This document shows, piece by piece, positions 1 through 8,384 of a stretch of 32,795 bases of DNA. Position 1 is the first letter of the stretch, and each line of letters starts with the position of its first letter. Source of the DNA: Chlamydiales bacterium (GTDB lineage Bacteria > Chlamydiota > Chlamydiia > Chlamydiales > JAAKFR01); NCBI GenBank assembly GCA_022601445.1, contig JAJACP010000014.1, positions 1 to 32,795 of the forward strand. Direction: 5' to 3'. Position numbers and translations under genes: made by a program. The notes under the pieces are model-generated. The model ran no database searches. It was not told the origin of the DNA and was given only the letters and a program-made list of their open reading frames with translations.

Positions 1-124
1 TCATGTATTCAATTTGATCCTTTAAAGGCCATAAATTGAATGGTACATCTGGACTTTTACGTCTAGCTGGTAATAAGTCTTTGTGTTTATTACGTCGTTC
101 ATTTCGTGTAATAAATTTATCCAT
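1..124 (-). CDS. 5' fragment of an unrecognised gene, running off the window
   Basis: The minus strand reads open from an ATG at 124 (a second ATG lies immediately upstream at 127) to the window edge, giving about 41 residues that begin MDKFITRNERRNKHKDLL. The N-terminus is strongly basic and hydrophilic, with no signal peptide or membrane segment. No clear Shine-Dalgarno precedes it. The 80 bp between this start and the end of the next gene upstream (stop at 204-206) hold no obvious terminator. I do not recognise the family. A DNA-binding or transposase N-terminus is possible, but nothing visible here shows it. The frame is supported only by its length and its position downstream of other minus-strand genes. 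Confidence 0.45.
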   Translation of the reverse strand, partial: MDKFITRNERRNKHKDLLPARRKSPDVPFNLWPLKDQIEYM

Positions 125-203
125 CATGTTGACAGATCTGTCTTTTGGCTGATTTACTCTGATAGTTTTTTGGATTAACAGATTAGCGAGATTGGTTCAG
201 CGA

Positions 204-1820
204 TCATGACAAGTTCGCAACAGTCGATTTGAGCATTGAGTGAATGGCCGCACCTGACTGTTTAGCAGCTTCTTCAATACGGTCTACTAACATGGGACGC
301 ATTTGTTGAGCAGCGAGACTCTCGCGTGCTGTCAAACGTAGGTTTTGTTGCCCATCGGATAGAGGAGCGCCGTAGGTGTCCATCACGCGATCAAATGTTC
401 GGGCTGAATAGACTCCCTGCTCTGAAAAGGCTCTTGATATAGGGTCATAGAGGCTAAAGAGGTGCATCATAGGCGTTGTTACATTGGTGACACGTGAAGC
501 ACGAAAGGCAAACTCATCCACCTCTTCCATAGAATTTCCCTGAGATCTCAATGCAGGGTGTAGTCTTTCTGGAAAAGTGAGACTTGCATAGAGATTATCG
601 GCCCATTGCTTGGGCTTTAGATGAGATTGAGAAGTATGCCGAAGAGCCCGAAGAGAGCGTTTTTCTTTTAGTTTGCTACGAGTCAACTCAGTAATCCGCG
701 CATTATTTTCGGTTTTCATCCGCTTCGGAGTTTTTGTCTCCACACCGCCGTCAGCTGAAAAATGCACTTTTCTTTTCAGGGCTCCGGTGGCAAGTCCATT
801 TTGGATCAATCGGCGACATTCGAGCCCCTGACCTGCCCCTAAAAACGAGAGAGAGTCTAACTTGTTTGAATCAAAGGGCGTACGAATACAGAAGATCGAT
901 CCTGGCTCGGGAAAATAGCCCGAGTAGGGAATCACAGAATTCATTGCCTCTCGGATCTTCATATCAATCTCCACTCCCAAGCGGATGATAGGACGCTCCT
1001 TCTCACTCACCCGATATCCTAAGGAAAAAGCTGAGAGCGGTCCGTGAATCTCGATAAGGGAATCAAAACGGGAGAAGAGACCTGTTGTCGTACGCATTTG
1101 TTGGCAGTCAGCATCCATCACGCCATAATAAATGGGAGCAGATGAATTTCCGTTCTCAAAATGATGAACCAACAAGCGCGTCTCATCTGACCTTTTGATT
1201 CTCTCGCGAATACGCTGAAAAGGAACGATCGGAGGCTCGGTCTCATGCATGGCCCGGACCGCCTCTGCACGTGTTACATTGTGGGCCTTGATTAGCATGA
1301 AAGCCTTCTGAGGAGAGTAGAGGGCATCTTGAGAAATCTGCTTCTCCCAAACTGGATTCCATAGGAATCCAAAAATGCGATAGACAATAGAGAGCATTCT
1401 GGGGATTTGGGAGATATAGGGGGCAAACTGCCGATTTAAAGCTGGGTCAAGGGAGCGCATCCGGTTGATGCCGACTACAAGGGCAAAGCGCCCTTTCAAC
1501 GCTGCTTTAGATTCGGCAGTAGTCGCCCCAAAAGCCTCTTCTCTAAAGAGTTTGACTAAGGATTGAAGGGACGTATATTCCGTCACATTAGGAGCAAGAC
1601 CCAAGGGGACATTGACCAAGTAGAGCGGGTCGGGTCCAGGCGGGACCTGAGGAAGTGTTTTAGGTGGCCTGAGAGGAAAATAGGAGCGCCCGTTAAGCTG
1701 AGGTGGTCTTTCAGAAGAAAGACGGTATGGAAAAGCTCCAGTATCACCGTCCAGACAACCCTGAAGCCATCCATGGTTTGCGAGCTTTTGCTGTAAATGT
1801 CTTTCAATAGGTGTTGTCAT
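204..1820 (-). CDS. Hypothetical protein, 538 aa, possible secreted host-directed protein
   Basis: I do not recognise this protein. I chose the ATG at 1820 (MTTPIERHL); a TTG nine bases upstream is in frame but less likely. The start lies 11 bp after the stop of the preceding gene, so the two are probably co-transcribed. The protein is soluble-looking, with no signal peptide and no convincing membrane span. A segment around residues 231-238 (YYGVMDAD) contains a D-x-D element of the kind used by many glycosyltransferases. This is weak evidence on its own. Residues 349-369 are very basic (KRK, fourteen residues, then KRMK), resembling a slightly long bipartite nuclear localisation signal, and basic residues continue to about 404. 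The neighbouring membrane-protein orphans suggest a lineage-specific, perhaps type III secreted, unit, but no secretion signal can be read directly. Function unknown. Confidence 0.75.
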   Translation of the reverse strand: MTTPIERHLQQKLANHGWLQGCLDGDTGAFPYRLSSERPPQLNGRSYFPLRPPKTLPQVPPGPDPLYLVNVPLGLAPNVTEYTSLQSLVKLFREEAFGATTAESKAALKGRFALVVGINRMRSLDPALNRQFAPYISQIPRMLSIVYRIFGFLWNPVWEKQISQDALYSPQKAFMLIKAHNVTRAEAVRAMHETEPPIVPFQRIRERIKRSDETRLLVHHFENGNSSAPIYYGVMDADCQQMRTTTGLFSRFDSLIEIHGPLSAFSLGYRVSEKERPIIRLGVEIDMKIREAMNSVIPYSGYFPEPGSIFCIRTPFDSNKLDSLSFLGAGQGLECRRLIQNGLATGALKRKVHFSADGGVETKTPKRMKTENNARITELTRSKLKEKRSLRALRHTSQSHLKPKQWADNLYASLTFPERLHPALRSQGNSMEEVDEFAFRASRVTNVTTPMMHLFSLYDPISRAFSEQGVYSARTFDRVMDTYGAPLSDGQQNLRLTARESLAAQQMRPMLVDRIEEAAKQSGAAIHSMLKSTVANLS

Positions 1821-1831
1821 GATTAACAAAT

Positions 1832-3034
1832 TTATGGCATCGGTTCGCCGGAAAGAATCTGGCTGGTTGCTATTCGTACACGGCGAGTAAAGTTTTGAAG
1901 ACAGCGGGTAGGAACGTCAGGGCGCCTTTTCACCGCTTCTTCAATGTAAGAGGCGGCCCCGGTAGCCCTCAAAAGATCCCCAATCTCTTGGACAGTAGTC
2001 TGGCTTCGATGAAAGTGTCGATCTCTGCCTCTGTGGAGATTTTGTACAGTAGGAGTCAGAGCCATGATCCATAAGCAAATCCATGTTAATTTAATGACAA
2101 AAGAGGTCCAGCGGTCCATAGAAGCAAAAGTCTCGACAGCAGCATCTTCTTCCATAGGGATAAAGTGAGTGAAGAAACGCTCCAATACCATGTAGCTAGT
2201 TGTCACAATTCTCTCTCTTATGAGCCATCGGGTCAATGCGACGGCAGCGCTTCGACCTATTTTGTCTGCGACTACTGCAATTCTCTGTTGGCGCATTTCC
2301 GCTTCTTTCCGATCAATCGAAGCCATTGCTTGCTTTCCAGCCGTAGACACAGCCACTATCGCAGCAAAACCTCCTACTCTTGCTGAACCTGCTGCTGCAA
2401 ATCCTCCTGCAGCTTGCGTGTAATAGGTCATCCTGGCTTTTGTGCTTGTCCAATAACTCGAATCGGTAGAGGTCGTCTCGTCGTATTGTTCACCGGCATT
2501 TGCTACCAGGGAGCGTCCCATTTCTATTGCTTGTTGTTCGAGAGGGGTTACAATCTCCTCCTGGGCTGCAGCTGAAACTTCCCTGGCGAAAGCTCGAAGT
2601 TGTTCGGGTATTTGTAAGACCGAAACCGCATCCTCTGAAAGGATATATAGGTGGCGGGCACACACTACGAGAGAGGCATCAAAATAGGCGATTAGGGGTA
2701 GTTCGCTGGGGGTTCGATCAGCGAGTGGACCCGAAACACTTTGAACCCGTTGGCAAAGCTGTACGATTGCTTCTGTTGAGAGAGGATCGCAGAGTCTCGG
2801 ACAATGGACCGTGACCATCCTGCCTAGCTTCCTTACAGTGGGAAGCATGACATGATTTGCCAGAGCCTCTGCAATTGGATTGACTAGATAGGTATCTAAG
2901 GGGACTAAATATCTTTGGCGGGAAGATCTTTCTTGCAGGTTTTCCGAAGCGCTAGTCCCTGTAGCGAGCAAGCTTGCGTGTGCTGCAAGGCGGGAACCTC
3001 TTTGATCTGCCGACCCTCTTGGAGCGAGTGCCAT
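1832..3034 (-). CDS. Hypothetical membrane-associated protein, 400 aa
   Basis: Unrecognised protein starting MALAPRGSADQRG at an ATG at 3034, 26 bp downstream of the stop of the 186-aa gene. One clear hydrophobic segment lies at about residues 311-328 (SFVIKLTWICLWIMALTP). A glycine/alanine-rich stretch at 208-236 could form a second, weaker membrane or helical-hairpin segment. The region between them is basic and probably helical. The N-terminus is Ser/Arg/Ala-rich, without a Sec signal peptide, as expected for but not proof of type III export. Several cysteines are scattered without a metal-binding pattern. It sits in the middle of a three-gene minus-strand unit of orphan proteins, so a shared role at the host interface is plausible. 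Function unknown. Confidence 0.75.
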   Translation of the reverse strand: MALAPRGSADQRGSRLAAHASLLATGTSASENLQERSSRQRYLVPLDTYLVNPIAEALANHVMLPTVRKLGRMVTVHCPRLCDPLSTEAIVQLCQRVQSVSGPLADRTPSELPLIAYFDASLVVCARHLYILSEDAVSVLQIPEQLRAFAREVSAAAQEEIVTPLEQQAIEMGRSLVANAGEQYDETTSTDSSYWTSTKARMTYYTQAAGGFAAAGSARVGGFAAIVAVSTAGKQAMASIDRKEAEMRQQRIAVVADKIGRSAAVALTRWLIRERIVTTSYMVLERFFTHFIPMEEDAAVETFASMDRWTSFVIKLTWICLWIMALTPTVQNLHRGRDRHFHRSQTTVQEIGDLLRATGAASYIEEAVKRRPDVPTRCLQNFTRRVRIATSQILSGEPMP

Positions 3035-3060
3035 CCTAACTCCTTTGTGAAAAAATTTAA

Positions 3061-3621
3061 CTAAGCGTGCCGATGGAGAACCGTCAAACGATTAGGGTCT
3101 CTCAGAGATCCTTCATACACGACTTTTTTGGACTCAAAATAGGCCCTTGCGATTTCCAGCTGCTCCACCTCACTTTGTCCGGTAGCTGAACTTCCTCCTC
3201 CGCGCATCGCGTTGATTCGTTGACCTATTTGCGTTACTTTTAGGCAAAGTCTTGTGTAACGCTCACTTGGATTTTGAGACCGGCGGTCCCATGGATTTGC
3301 GCTAATGGAAGTGGCGCTTCGGTATCCAACAGCTCCGCCTGCTGCTGCTCCCGCCGCCATACCTCCGAGCACAATCTGGGAGCCAAATCGTCTAAATTGA
3401 TCAGCAACAAAGCCTGAACACAAACCCGTTGTCACTAATCCTACGATAGCCGCAAGAGCTGTCCAACAAGTCACATCCCCACCGGGAAGTCCTTCATTAG
3501 GGCCTCCTGTTTCCTGGTTCAGAAGCTCCGCCTCCCTTTCATCCATAGCGCGCAGGTATTCACAAAGGTGCGTACCCTGCGGAAAGGCGCTACGTGCGAG
3601 CATATCACCATTGACAGGCAT
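3061..3621 (-). CDS. Small Inc-like protein with a bilobed hydrophobic domain, 186 aa
   Basis: The protein starts MPVNGDMLARSAF at an ATG at 3621, behind a good Shine-Dalgarno (aggaagg). It has two adjacent hydrophobic segments, about residues 52-72 and 82-100, separated by a short loop containing DQFRRFGSQ. Both ends are hydrophilic. Two close spans with a short loop form the bilobed hydrophobicity profile used to recognise chlamydial inclusion-membrane (Inc) proteins. The second span is rich in glycine and alanine. No Sec signal peptide is present. It is the first gene of a three-gene minus-strand unit with a possible promoter just upstream. The Inc-like label rests on topology and likely taxonomy only; small two-span proteins of other kinds are an alternative. 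Confidence 0.72.
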   Translation of the reverse strand: MPVNGDMLARSAFPQGTHLCEYLRAMDEREAELLNQETGGPNEGLPGGDVTCWTALAAIVGLVTTGLCSGFVADQFRRFGSQIVLGGMAAGAAAGGAVGYRSATSISANPWDRRSQNPSERYTRLCLKVTQIGQRINAMRGGGSSATGQSEVEQLEIARAYFESKKVVYEGSLRDPNRLTVLHRHA

Positions 3622-3645
3622 GAGAGACCTTCCTATTTGAGAAAC

Positions 3646-3674
3646 AGGTTAGACCTTCAAAAAATTATCGACAA
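3646..3674 (-). promoter_or_regulatory. Possible promoter of the three orphan genes
   Basis: On the minus strand TTGTCG (3674-3669) and TAACCT (3651-3646) are separated by exactly 17 bp, 25 bp before the start codon of the 186-aa gene. The match to the vegetative sigma consensus is moderate. A second arrangement overlapping it (TTGAAG, then AATAGG) is also possible. Confidence 0.35.
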
Positions 3675-3723
3675 CAGGCATTTTTTACCCTCATCTCTTG
3701 AACCTCTAGATAGACTAATCCGT

Positions 3724-4512
3724 TCAAGGGGATAATTGACCCAGAGTAATTTTAAGGCAATCACCCTTAGAGTAAGCCTCCAGTATTCGTTCTCGTTCTC
3801 CAGAATATTTTTTTACGACTCGAACAGTTTCCCTGTCTGAAAATGAGGAAAAGGAGGGAACAGCTAGTTTGCTGGTTTCCATGCACATCATTTCAGCACT
3901 GTTTTTAGGAGCTCGAGATACAAAAGACCACTTTCTATTTTTAGAAAAATACTTCTCGAATCTTACTGCATTCTGCTTACCATACCCTAAAAGTAGACCA
4001 AGTAGCGCATGGCTTTTGTTCAGTCCGTCTTCAAAAACATGACGACTAGAGACAATATGTTTGAGTATCTCTGTAGACGAAAAATTTACACCTATTTTTT
4101 TCCTAAACAAAGCCAGGTTTTCTTCAATTGTTTTTAGAGCATTTGATCTATTTATCAAAAAGACTTCAAACCATTCATCTCCGTTTTGAGCGAAAAGAAA
4201 AAAATCTTTCATTGGAAATAAATGGCTATATTTTTCCCAAGTTTGCCACCAAAATTCTAGTTCAAACAGAGGATGCGTGTACAACTCCCGATATGCCGCA
4301 GGAGTATTCTTATCGTGTCCAATCATCGACATGGGTTTAGAGCCAAACAACACATAAGAAAATCCTTCATCCAAAAAGAGATAGGACATCAAGCTGTCAA
4401 TTTTTTCACTGTCTTCCTTTGGAATCTGCGCTAAACGGGTCACGGCATGCATCTGGTTAGAAAACGAACACAGCAAGAGAAAAAGGGGAATAAACAGCTT
4501 AAATAATTCCAC
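3724..4512 (-). CDS. Exported hypothetical protein, 262 aa, GTG start
   Basis: The open frame extends far upstream to 4743, but that upstream part is explained by a different, Cys-rich gene. The signal peptide of this protein begins at a GTG at 4512 (reading M/VELFKLFIPLFLLLCS), with ggag about 11 bases upstream. A hydrophobic core of about 13 residues followed by Ser/Asn/Gln and HA supports export; cleavage near residue 20 is likely. The mature part is rich in aromatic residues, with a conspicuous GFSYVLFGSKPMSMIG stretch around residues 50-65. I associate that kind of segment with orphan exported proteins of environmental chlamydiae, from memory only. No enzyme motif was recognised. It follows the Cys-rich exported gene by 40 bp and probably shares its transcript. 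Confidence 0.6.
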   Translation of the reverse strand: MELFKLFIPLFLLLCSFSNQMHAVTRLAQIPKEDSEKIDSLMSYLFLDEGFSYVLFGSKPMSMIGHDKNTPAAYRELYTHPLFELEFWWQTWEKYSHLFPMKDFFLFAQNGDEWFEVFLINRSNALKTIEENLALFRKKIGVNFSSTEILKHIVSSRHVFEDGLNKSHALLGLLLGYGKQNAVRFEKYFSKNRKWSFVSRAPKNSAEMMCMETSKLAVPSFSSFSDRETVRVVKKYSGERERILEAYSKGDCLKITLGQLSP

Positions 4513-4552
4513 AAGTATCCCATCTCCCACATAGGCAATTTTATTTACTTCT

Positions 4553-4909
4553 TTACCCCTTCGTCGGACAGTTTGAATTGCTGCACGTACCCCAAGGTGT
4601 AAGGGGCCAGTTGCAGACGGGACATTGTCCCCATTTAAACGCATTTGAGCGCACAACGCAACACCACCCTCATCACATTCAACAAAATTTACTGGCAAAA
4701 GCTGTCCCTCACAGCACAAAAAAAATTTCTTCTGAAGAAACAAAAATGCTCCCAGGTTTCACATAATACTTATCCTCAGAAACTCTTTCAAACTGATTGT
4801 CAAATGTCTCCAGACAAGATTCAAAGCCACGGGCAAAAGTTTTACCCGAACAAAAGCAAGTCAGACAAATAAGCATCAAGATAACACTCTTAAGGGTTCT
4901 ACTTCTCAT
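4553..4909 (-). pseudogene. Exported Cys-rich zinc-ribbon-like protein with two compensating frame breaks
   Basis: An ATG at 4909 with a near-perfect Shine-Dalgarno (aggagg, five bases upstream) starts a Sec signal peptide (MRSRTLKSVILMLICLTC). It continues through KYYVKPGSIFVSSEEIF and then reaches a run of eight T on the minus strand near 4717-4724, after which the starting frame stops. Removing one T joins the reading to EGQLLPVNFVECDEGGVALCAQM in another frame. Near 4640 the sense switches back to the original frame, giving FKWGQCPVCNWPLTPWGTC and a further Cys before a stop at 4553. C-x2-C and C-x6-C pairs plus Trp residues suggest a zinc ribbon. The two breaks cancel, so total length is a whole number of codons (118 residues). 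Causes could be decay, sequencing error, or slippage at the homopolymer. Confidence 0.6.
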
Positions 4910-5019
4910 CTCTTTCCTCCTTTTAGAAAATAAAGAAAAAATTAAAATATCATGCTTTGTCGAAAAATGCACCTAAGAAAAATTTGATCTAGATCTCGCG
5001 ACCTTTCCCTCTTATTTCC

Positions 5020-5048
5020 TTGCGAAAAAACCTCTCTGAAACTAGAAT
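5020..5048 (+). promoter_or_regulatory. Promoter of the tRNA-Gly gene
   Basis: TTGCGA (5020-5025) and TAGAAT (5043-5048) are separated by exactly 17 bp, and the mature tRNA begins 16 bp after the -10 element. Spacing and position fit a vegetative promoter for the tRNA. It probably also drives tig, which starts 24 bp after the tRNA. Confidence 0.65.
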
Positions 5049-5064
5049 CTCCCTTTCGTTTCAT

Positions 5065-5136
5065 GCGGGTGTAGCTCAGTGGTAGAGCATCACGTTGCCA
5101 ACGTGAGGGTCGTGAGTTCGAACCTCATCACCCGCT
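5065..5136 (+). tRNA. tRNA-Gly (anticodon GCC)
   Basis: A full cloverleaf is readable. The acceptor stem pairs gcgggtg with cacccgc, the D arm is gctc...gagc, and the anticodon stem tcacg/cgtga encloses the loop ttgccaa with anticodon GCC at 5097-5099. The T arm is gtgag-ttcgaac-ctcat, and the discriminator base is T at 5136. CCA is not encoded, so it must be added by a nucleotidyltransferase such as the one encoded at 8381-9595. The tRNA is followed after only 24 bp by tig, so 3' processing from a tRNA-mRNA transcript is likely. Confidence 0.95.
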
Positions 5137-5160
5137 ATCCATAAAAACTTTCTCGAGATT

Positions 5161-6465
5161 ATGAAAACTTTTGAAAACGACTCTTTTTCCGTCGAAGCCA
5201 CCGAGGAGCCCGGGTGTCGCTACTCTCTTAAAATCCATGTGCAGCCCGAAGCCACCCAAAAGGCTTATAAAAAGGCGATCAAAAAGGTCAACAAGCAGAT
5301 CTCGATCCCCGGATTCCGTAAAGGGCGCGCTCCTGATGCCACTGTGATCAGCAAGTATAGCTCCTATGTCGATCAAGAGTGGAAAGATATTTTGATCAAC
5401 GATGCCTATCATGCTGCTCTTGATCTGACCAAAGTCTACCCCTTTAATAAGGATAGTATCAAACCCCCTAAGATCGAAAACTGCTCGCAAGAAGAGGGGA
5501 CCACTGTTGCTCTTGCCTACGAGCGCTATCCAACTCTTCCCGAGATCGATCTCTCCTCTCTTTCTCTGCCAAAAATTGAAAAAGCGGCTGTCTCTGATGA
5601 GCGGGTCGAAGAGATTCTTGAAGAGGTGAAACGGAGCAACGCGGACTGGGAAGAGATCACAGGACGCGCAGTTGAAAAAGGAGACTTTGTTGATGTCTCC
5701 ATTGACGCCATCGATGTCGATCCACCCAAATCCATTGTAAAAGATCGTAGATTCGAAGTGGAAGACAAACGCCTCGCTCCTTGGATGCTCAAGCTTTTGG
5801 TGGGCATGCAGGTCTCAGACACTGTTGAAGGATTAAGTGAAGTCGATGAGAAAGCAGACGAAGAGGCAAAGAAAAATTTCAAGCCGACTCAAGTGCGCAT
5901 TGAACTGCACGCAATCAAAAGGATCATCCTTCCTGAGCTCACAGATGAACTGGCTAAAAAAGTAGGCGCCGATTCTGTCGAAGATATGAAACAGAAGATC
6001 CAAATCAATCTGGAAAAAGAAGCCGAAGAGGCACAGCGCCAACAACGGATTGAAGCTCTTGAAAAAACGCTTTTAGAAAAGTATTCTTTCGAACTGCCCA
6101 TCTCACTTGTGGAGGCGGAGCGGGTGGATCGGATCCGCGCACGCCTAGAAGAGCTTAAAGGGGAAGGTGTTAGTGATGAAGAGATTAAAAACCAAGAAAA
6201 GCAGATTGAAACACAGGTTGCTCAGGAAGTCGAGGCAATGCTCCGCCTCTATTTCATCAACAAGCAGATTGCCAAACAGGGGAACATTTCTCTGACCAAC
6301 CAAGAGTTGAATGACGAGCTTGTCAAGCAGATCAGCCAAAATCCTTATCTGTATGGCAAGGACATGGATAAAGAGACCTCTAAGGGAATTATGTCCCGAA
6401 TGGCGGCCTCTCTATTAGAGCGAAAAACAAAAGAATATGCTCTTGAACAGGTGCTGACGCACTGA
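5161..6465 (+). CDS. tig: Trigger factor (ribosome-associated chaperone)
   Basis: Trigger factor binds near the ribosome exit tunnel and shields nascent chains. The N-terminal domain carries the ribosome-docking signature GFRKGRAP at residues 51-58. The middle (roughly 150-250) corresponds to the FKBP-like PPIase domain (VEKGDFVDVSIDA) but is divergent. The remainder is the long charged helical C-terminal substrate-binding domain. The 434 residues are normal for the family. The ATG at 5161 follows the tRNA-Gly by 24 bp and has only a weak Shine-Dalgarno (gag), so translation may be modest or depend on tRNA processing. It precedes clpP and clpX, the usual order in many bacteria. Confidence 0.95.
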   Translation: MKTFENDSFSVEATEEPGCRYSLKIHVQPEATQKAYKKAIKKVNKQISIPGFRKGRAPDATVISKYSSYVDQEWKDILINDAYHAALDLTKVYPFNKDSIKPPKIENCSQEEGTTVALAYERYPTLPEIDLSSLSLPKIEKAAVSDERVEEILEEVKRSNADWEEITGRAVEKGDFVDVSIDAIDVDPPKSIVKDRRFEVEDKRLAPWMLKLLVGMQVSDTVEGLSEVDEKADEEAKKNFKPTQVRIELHAIKRIILPELTDELAKKVGADSVEDMKQKIQINLEKEAEEAQRQQRIEALEKTLLEKYSFELPISLVEAERVDRIRARLEELKGEGVSDEEIKNQEKQIETQVAQEVEAMLRLYFINKQIAKQGNISLTNQELNDELVKQISQNPYLYGKDMDKETSKGIMSRMAASLLERKTKEYALEQVLTH

Positions 6466-6471
6466 AAATCC

Positions 6472-6500
6472 TTGACCTTGGGTGCATGAGAACATAAACT
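6472..6500 (+). promoter_or_regulatory. Promoter of clpP-clpX
   Basis: TTGACC (6472-6477), a 17-bp spacer and TAAACT (6495-6500) form a good vegetative promoter between tig and clpP, 36 bp before the clpP start. It allows clpP, clpX and the nucleotidyltransferase gene to be transcribed independently of tRNA-tig. No CIRCE-like inverted repeat is visible nearby. Confidence 0.65.
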
Positions 6501-6536
6501 CGCCCTATACGTAAACCCCAATTAAAGAGTTAATCC

Positions 6537-7133
6537 ATGTCACTAGTCCCTTATGTAATTGAAGATACCGGCCGTGGCGAACGCGCCATGGACATCTACT
6601 CCCGCTTGTTAAAAGATCGCATCGTTTTGATCGGTCAAGCTATTGATGAGCACCTCGCCAATACTGTGATTGCCCAACTGCTCTACTTGATGTCCGATGA
6701 CCCTAAAAAAGACATTCAGATCTTTATTAACTCACCCGGAGGTTACATCACCGCTGGTTTGGCCATTTACGACACCATTCGTTTCTTGGGATGCGATGTG
6801 AACACCTACTGCATTGGACAGGCAGCCTCTATGGGAGCGCTTCTGTTGGCAGCAGGAACAAAAGGGAAAAGACGCGCACTCCCCCACAGCCGCATTATGA
6901 TTCACCAACCCTCTGGCGGCATTATGGGTACATCGGCAGACATTAAGCTTCAAGCTGAAGAGATTTTACGCCTGAAGCAGTACCTCGCTGAAATTTTGGC
7001 TGACTGCTCTGGGCAGAGTGTCGAAAAAATATTGGAAGATGGAGAGCGTGACTATTTCATGAGCCCTCAAGAAGCGATCGACTATGGATTGATCGATGAA
7101 ATTGTCTCCTCGCCCCAAGCATACGGAAAATAG
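6537..7133 (+). CDS. clpP: ATP-dependent Clp protease proteolytic subunit
   Basis: Serine peptidase that forms the barrel of the Clp protease and degrades proteins delivered by ClpX. The catalytic triad is visible: Ser98 in [11 protein letters not shown], His123 in MIHQPSGG, and Asp172 in ERDYFMSP. The oligomerisation and substrate-channel segments ([11 protein letters not shown]) are typical, and 198 residues is the normal length. The start [10 protein letters not shown] is the mature-like N-terminus, implying little or no propeptide. Its linkage to clpX three bases downstream matches the ClpP2 paralogue of chlamydiae (known family context). A second ClpP would be expected elsewhere in the genome. 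Confidence 0.97.
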   Translation: MSLVPYVIEDTGRGERAMDIYSRLLKDRIVLIGQAIDEHLANTVIAQLLYLMSDDPKKDIQIFINSPGGYITAGLAIYDTIRFLGCDVNTYCIGQAASMGALLLAAGTKGKRRALPHSRIMIHQPSGGIMGTSADIKLQAEEILRLKQYLAEILADCSGQSVEKILEDGERDYFMSPQEAIDYGLIDEIVSSPQAYGK

Positions 7134-7136
7134 AGA

Positions 7137-8384
7137 ATGGCTAAAAAAAAATTCAATCATAACGAGTTAGAAAAGTGTTCATTTTGTGGACGTACCGAAG
7201 AGGATGTAGACAAACTCGTCTCCGGACCTGATGTTTACATCTGTGACAAGTGTGTCCACCTCTGCATGAGCATTCTGGAGAAAAAACCTCAGACACATGA
7301 ACTCAAAGTACTCAAGCCACAAGAGATCAAAGAGCGTCTCGATACCTTTATTGTTGGACAGGATCAAGCCAAGCGAACCATTTCCGTTGCTGTCTACAAC
7401 CACTATAAGCGCGTGCGCGCTCTTTCAGAGGGAAAAGAGGTCGGTTACAGTAAATCAAATGTGATGCTTCTAGGGCCAACCGGCTCAGGAAAGACATTGA
7501 TGGCTAAAACCTTAGCGCAAGTTCTCGATGTTCCCTTTACCATTGCAGATGCCACGACCCTGACAGAAGCGGGATATGTGGGTGAAGATGTCGAGAACAT
7601 TATCCTCAGACTCCTTCAGGCAGCAGATTATGATGTCGCGCGCGCTGAGCAAGGCATCATTTATATTGATGAGATCGACAAAATTGGGCGTACGACTTCA
7701 AACGTTTCCATCACCCGCGATGTTTCTGGTGAAGGTGTGCAGCAAGCTCTTTTGAAAATTGTTGAAGGAACAACTGCCAATGTTCCTCCCAAAGGAGGAC
7801 GCAAACATCCGCAGCAGGAATACATCAAGGTCAGTACTGAAAACATCCTCTTCATTATTGGGGGTGCTTTTGTGAATTTAGAGAAAATCATCGGTAAACG
7901 ATTAGGCAAAAGCACCATCGGTTTTATCGACTCTAAAACGGGCCGTGCCATTGACCCGCATGACAAAAACACTCTGTTGGCTCAGGTTGAGCCTGAGGAC
8001 TTGATCAGCTTTGGGATGATTCCAGAGTTTATTGGCCGGTTTAATTGCATCGTCAACTGCAATGAGCTCACCCTTGAGGACCTTGTGAAGATTCTCACTG
8101 AACCCAAACATGCTGTTGTCAGACAATACGAAGCGCTTTTTGCCGAAGAGAACGTCAAGCTTGAGTTTACAAAAGAAGCTCTCTTTGCTGCAGCGACAAA
8201 GGCTAAAGAGGCGGGAACGGGTGCACGTGCGCTGCGGATGATTTTAGAGACGCTTCTCACCGACTTGATGTTTGAAGTTCCCTCAGACGACACCATTGCA
8301 GAAATACGTATTGTAGAAGAAACCGTGACACAGAATCGCCCTCCCGAGATTGTGCGCCGTGGTTCTTCTGAAAAAATTGCATGA
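7137..8384 (+). CDS. clpX: ATP-dependent Clp protease ATP-binding subunit ClpX
   Basis: AAA+ unfoldase that recognises substrates and feeds them to ClpP. The N-terminal zinc-binding domain has Cys14, Cys17, Cys36 and Cys39. Walker A is GPTGSGKT (113-120), the pore loop is GYVG (146-149), and Walker B is IIYIDEIDK (174-182). The RKH-type loop ([10 protein letters not shown]) and the IGF-type ClpP-docking loop (KSTIGFID) are present, as is the sensor-2 segment GTGARALRM. The length of 415 is typical. It starts three bases after the clpP stop, and its stop overlaps the next gene (atga at 8381-8384), so the three are translationally linked. The protein appears fully functional. Confidence 0.97.
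   Translation: MAKKKFNHNELEKCSFCGRTEEDVDKLVSGPDVYICDKCVHLCMSILEKKPQTHELKVLKPQEIKERLDTFIVGQDQAKRTISVAVYNHYKRVRALSEGKEVGYSKSNVMLLGPTGSGKTLMAKTLAQVLDVPFTIADATTLTEAGYVGEDVENIILRLLQAADYDVARAEQGIIYIDEIDKIGRTTSNVSITRDVSGEGVQQALLKIVEGTTANVPPKGGRKHPQQEYIKVSTENILFIIGGAFVNLEKIIGKRLGKSTIGFIDSKTGRAIDPHDKNTLLAQVEPEDLISFGMIPEFIGRFNCIVNCNELTLEDLVKILTEPKHAVVRQYEALFAEENVKLEFTKEALFAAATKAKEAGTGARALRMILETLLTDLMFEVPSDDTIAEIRIVEETVTQNRPPEIVRRGSSEKIA

Noticed and set aside
1-203. Insertion sequence or transposase at the left edge
   Set aside because: Only 41 residues are visible; no terminal inverted repeat, target duplication or transposase motif can be seen.
3690-3728. Terminator after the 262-aa exported gene (cttgaac...gttcaag)
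   Set aside because: Seven-bp stem with a 20-nt loop and no following T-run on the minus strand; too weak to call.
3724-4743. A single 339-aa protein covering the whole open frame
   Set aside because: The first 77 codons belong partly to the Cys-rich exported protein and then to a meaningless out-of-frame stretch, while a signal peptide starts cleanly at the GTG at 4512. Two genes explain the sequence better.
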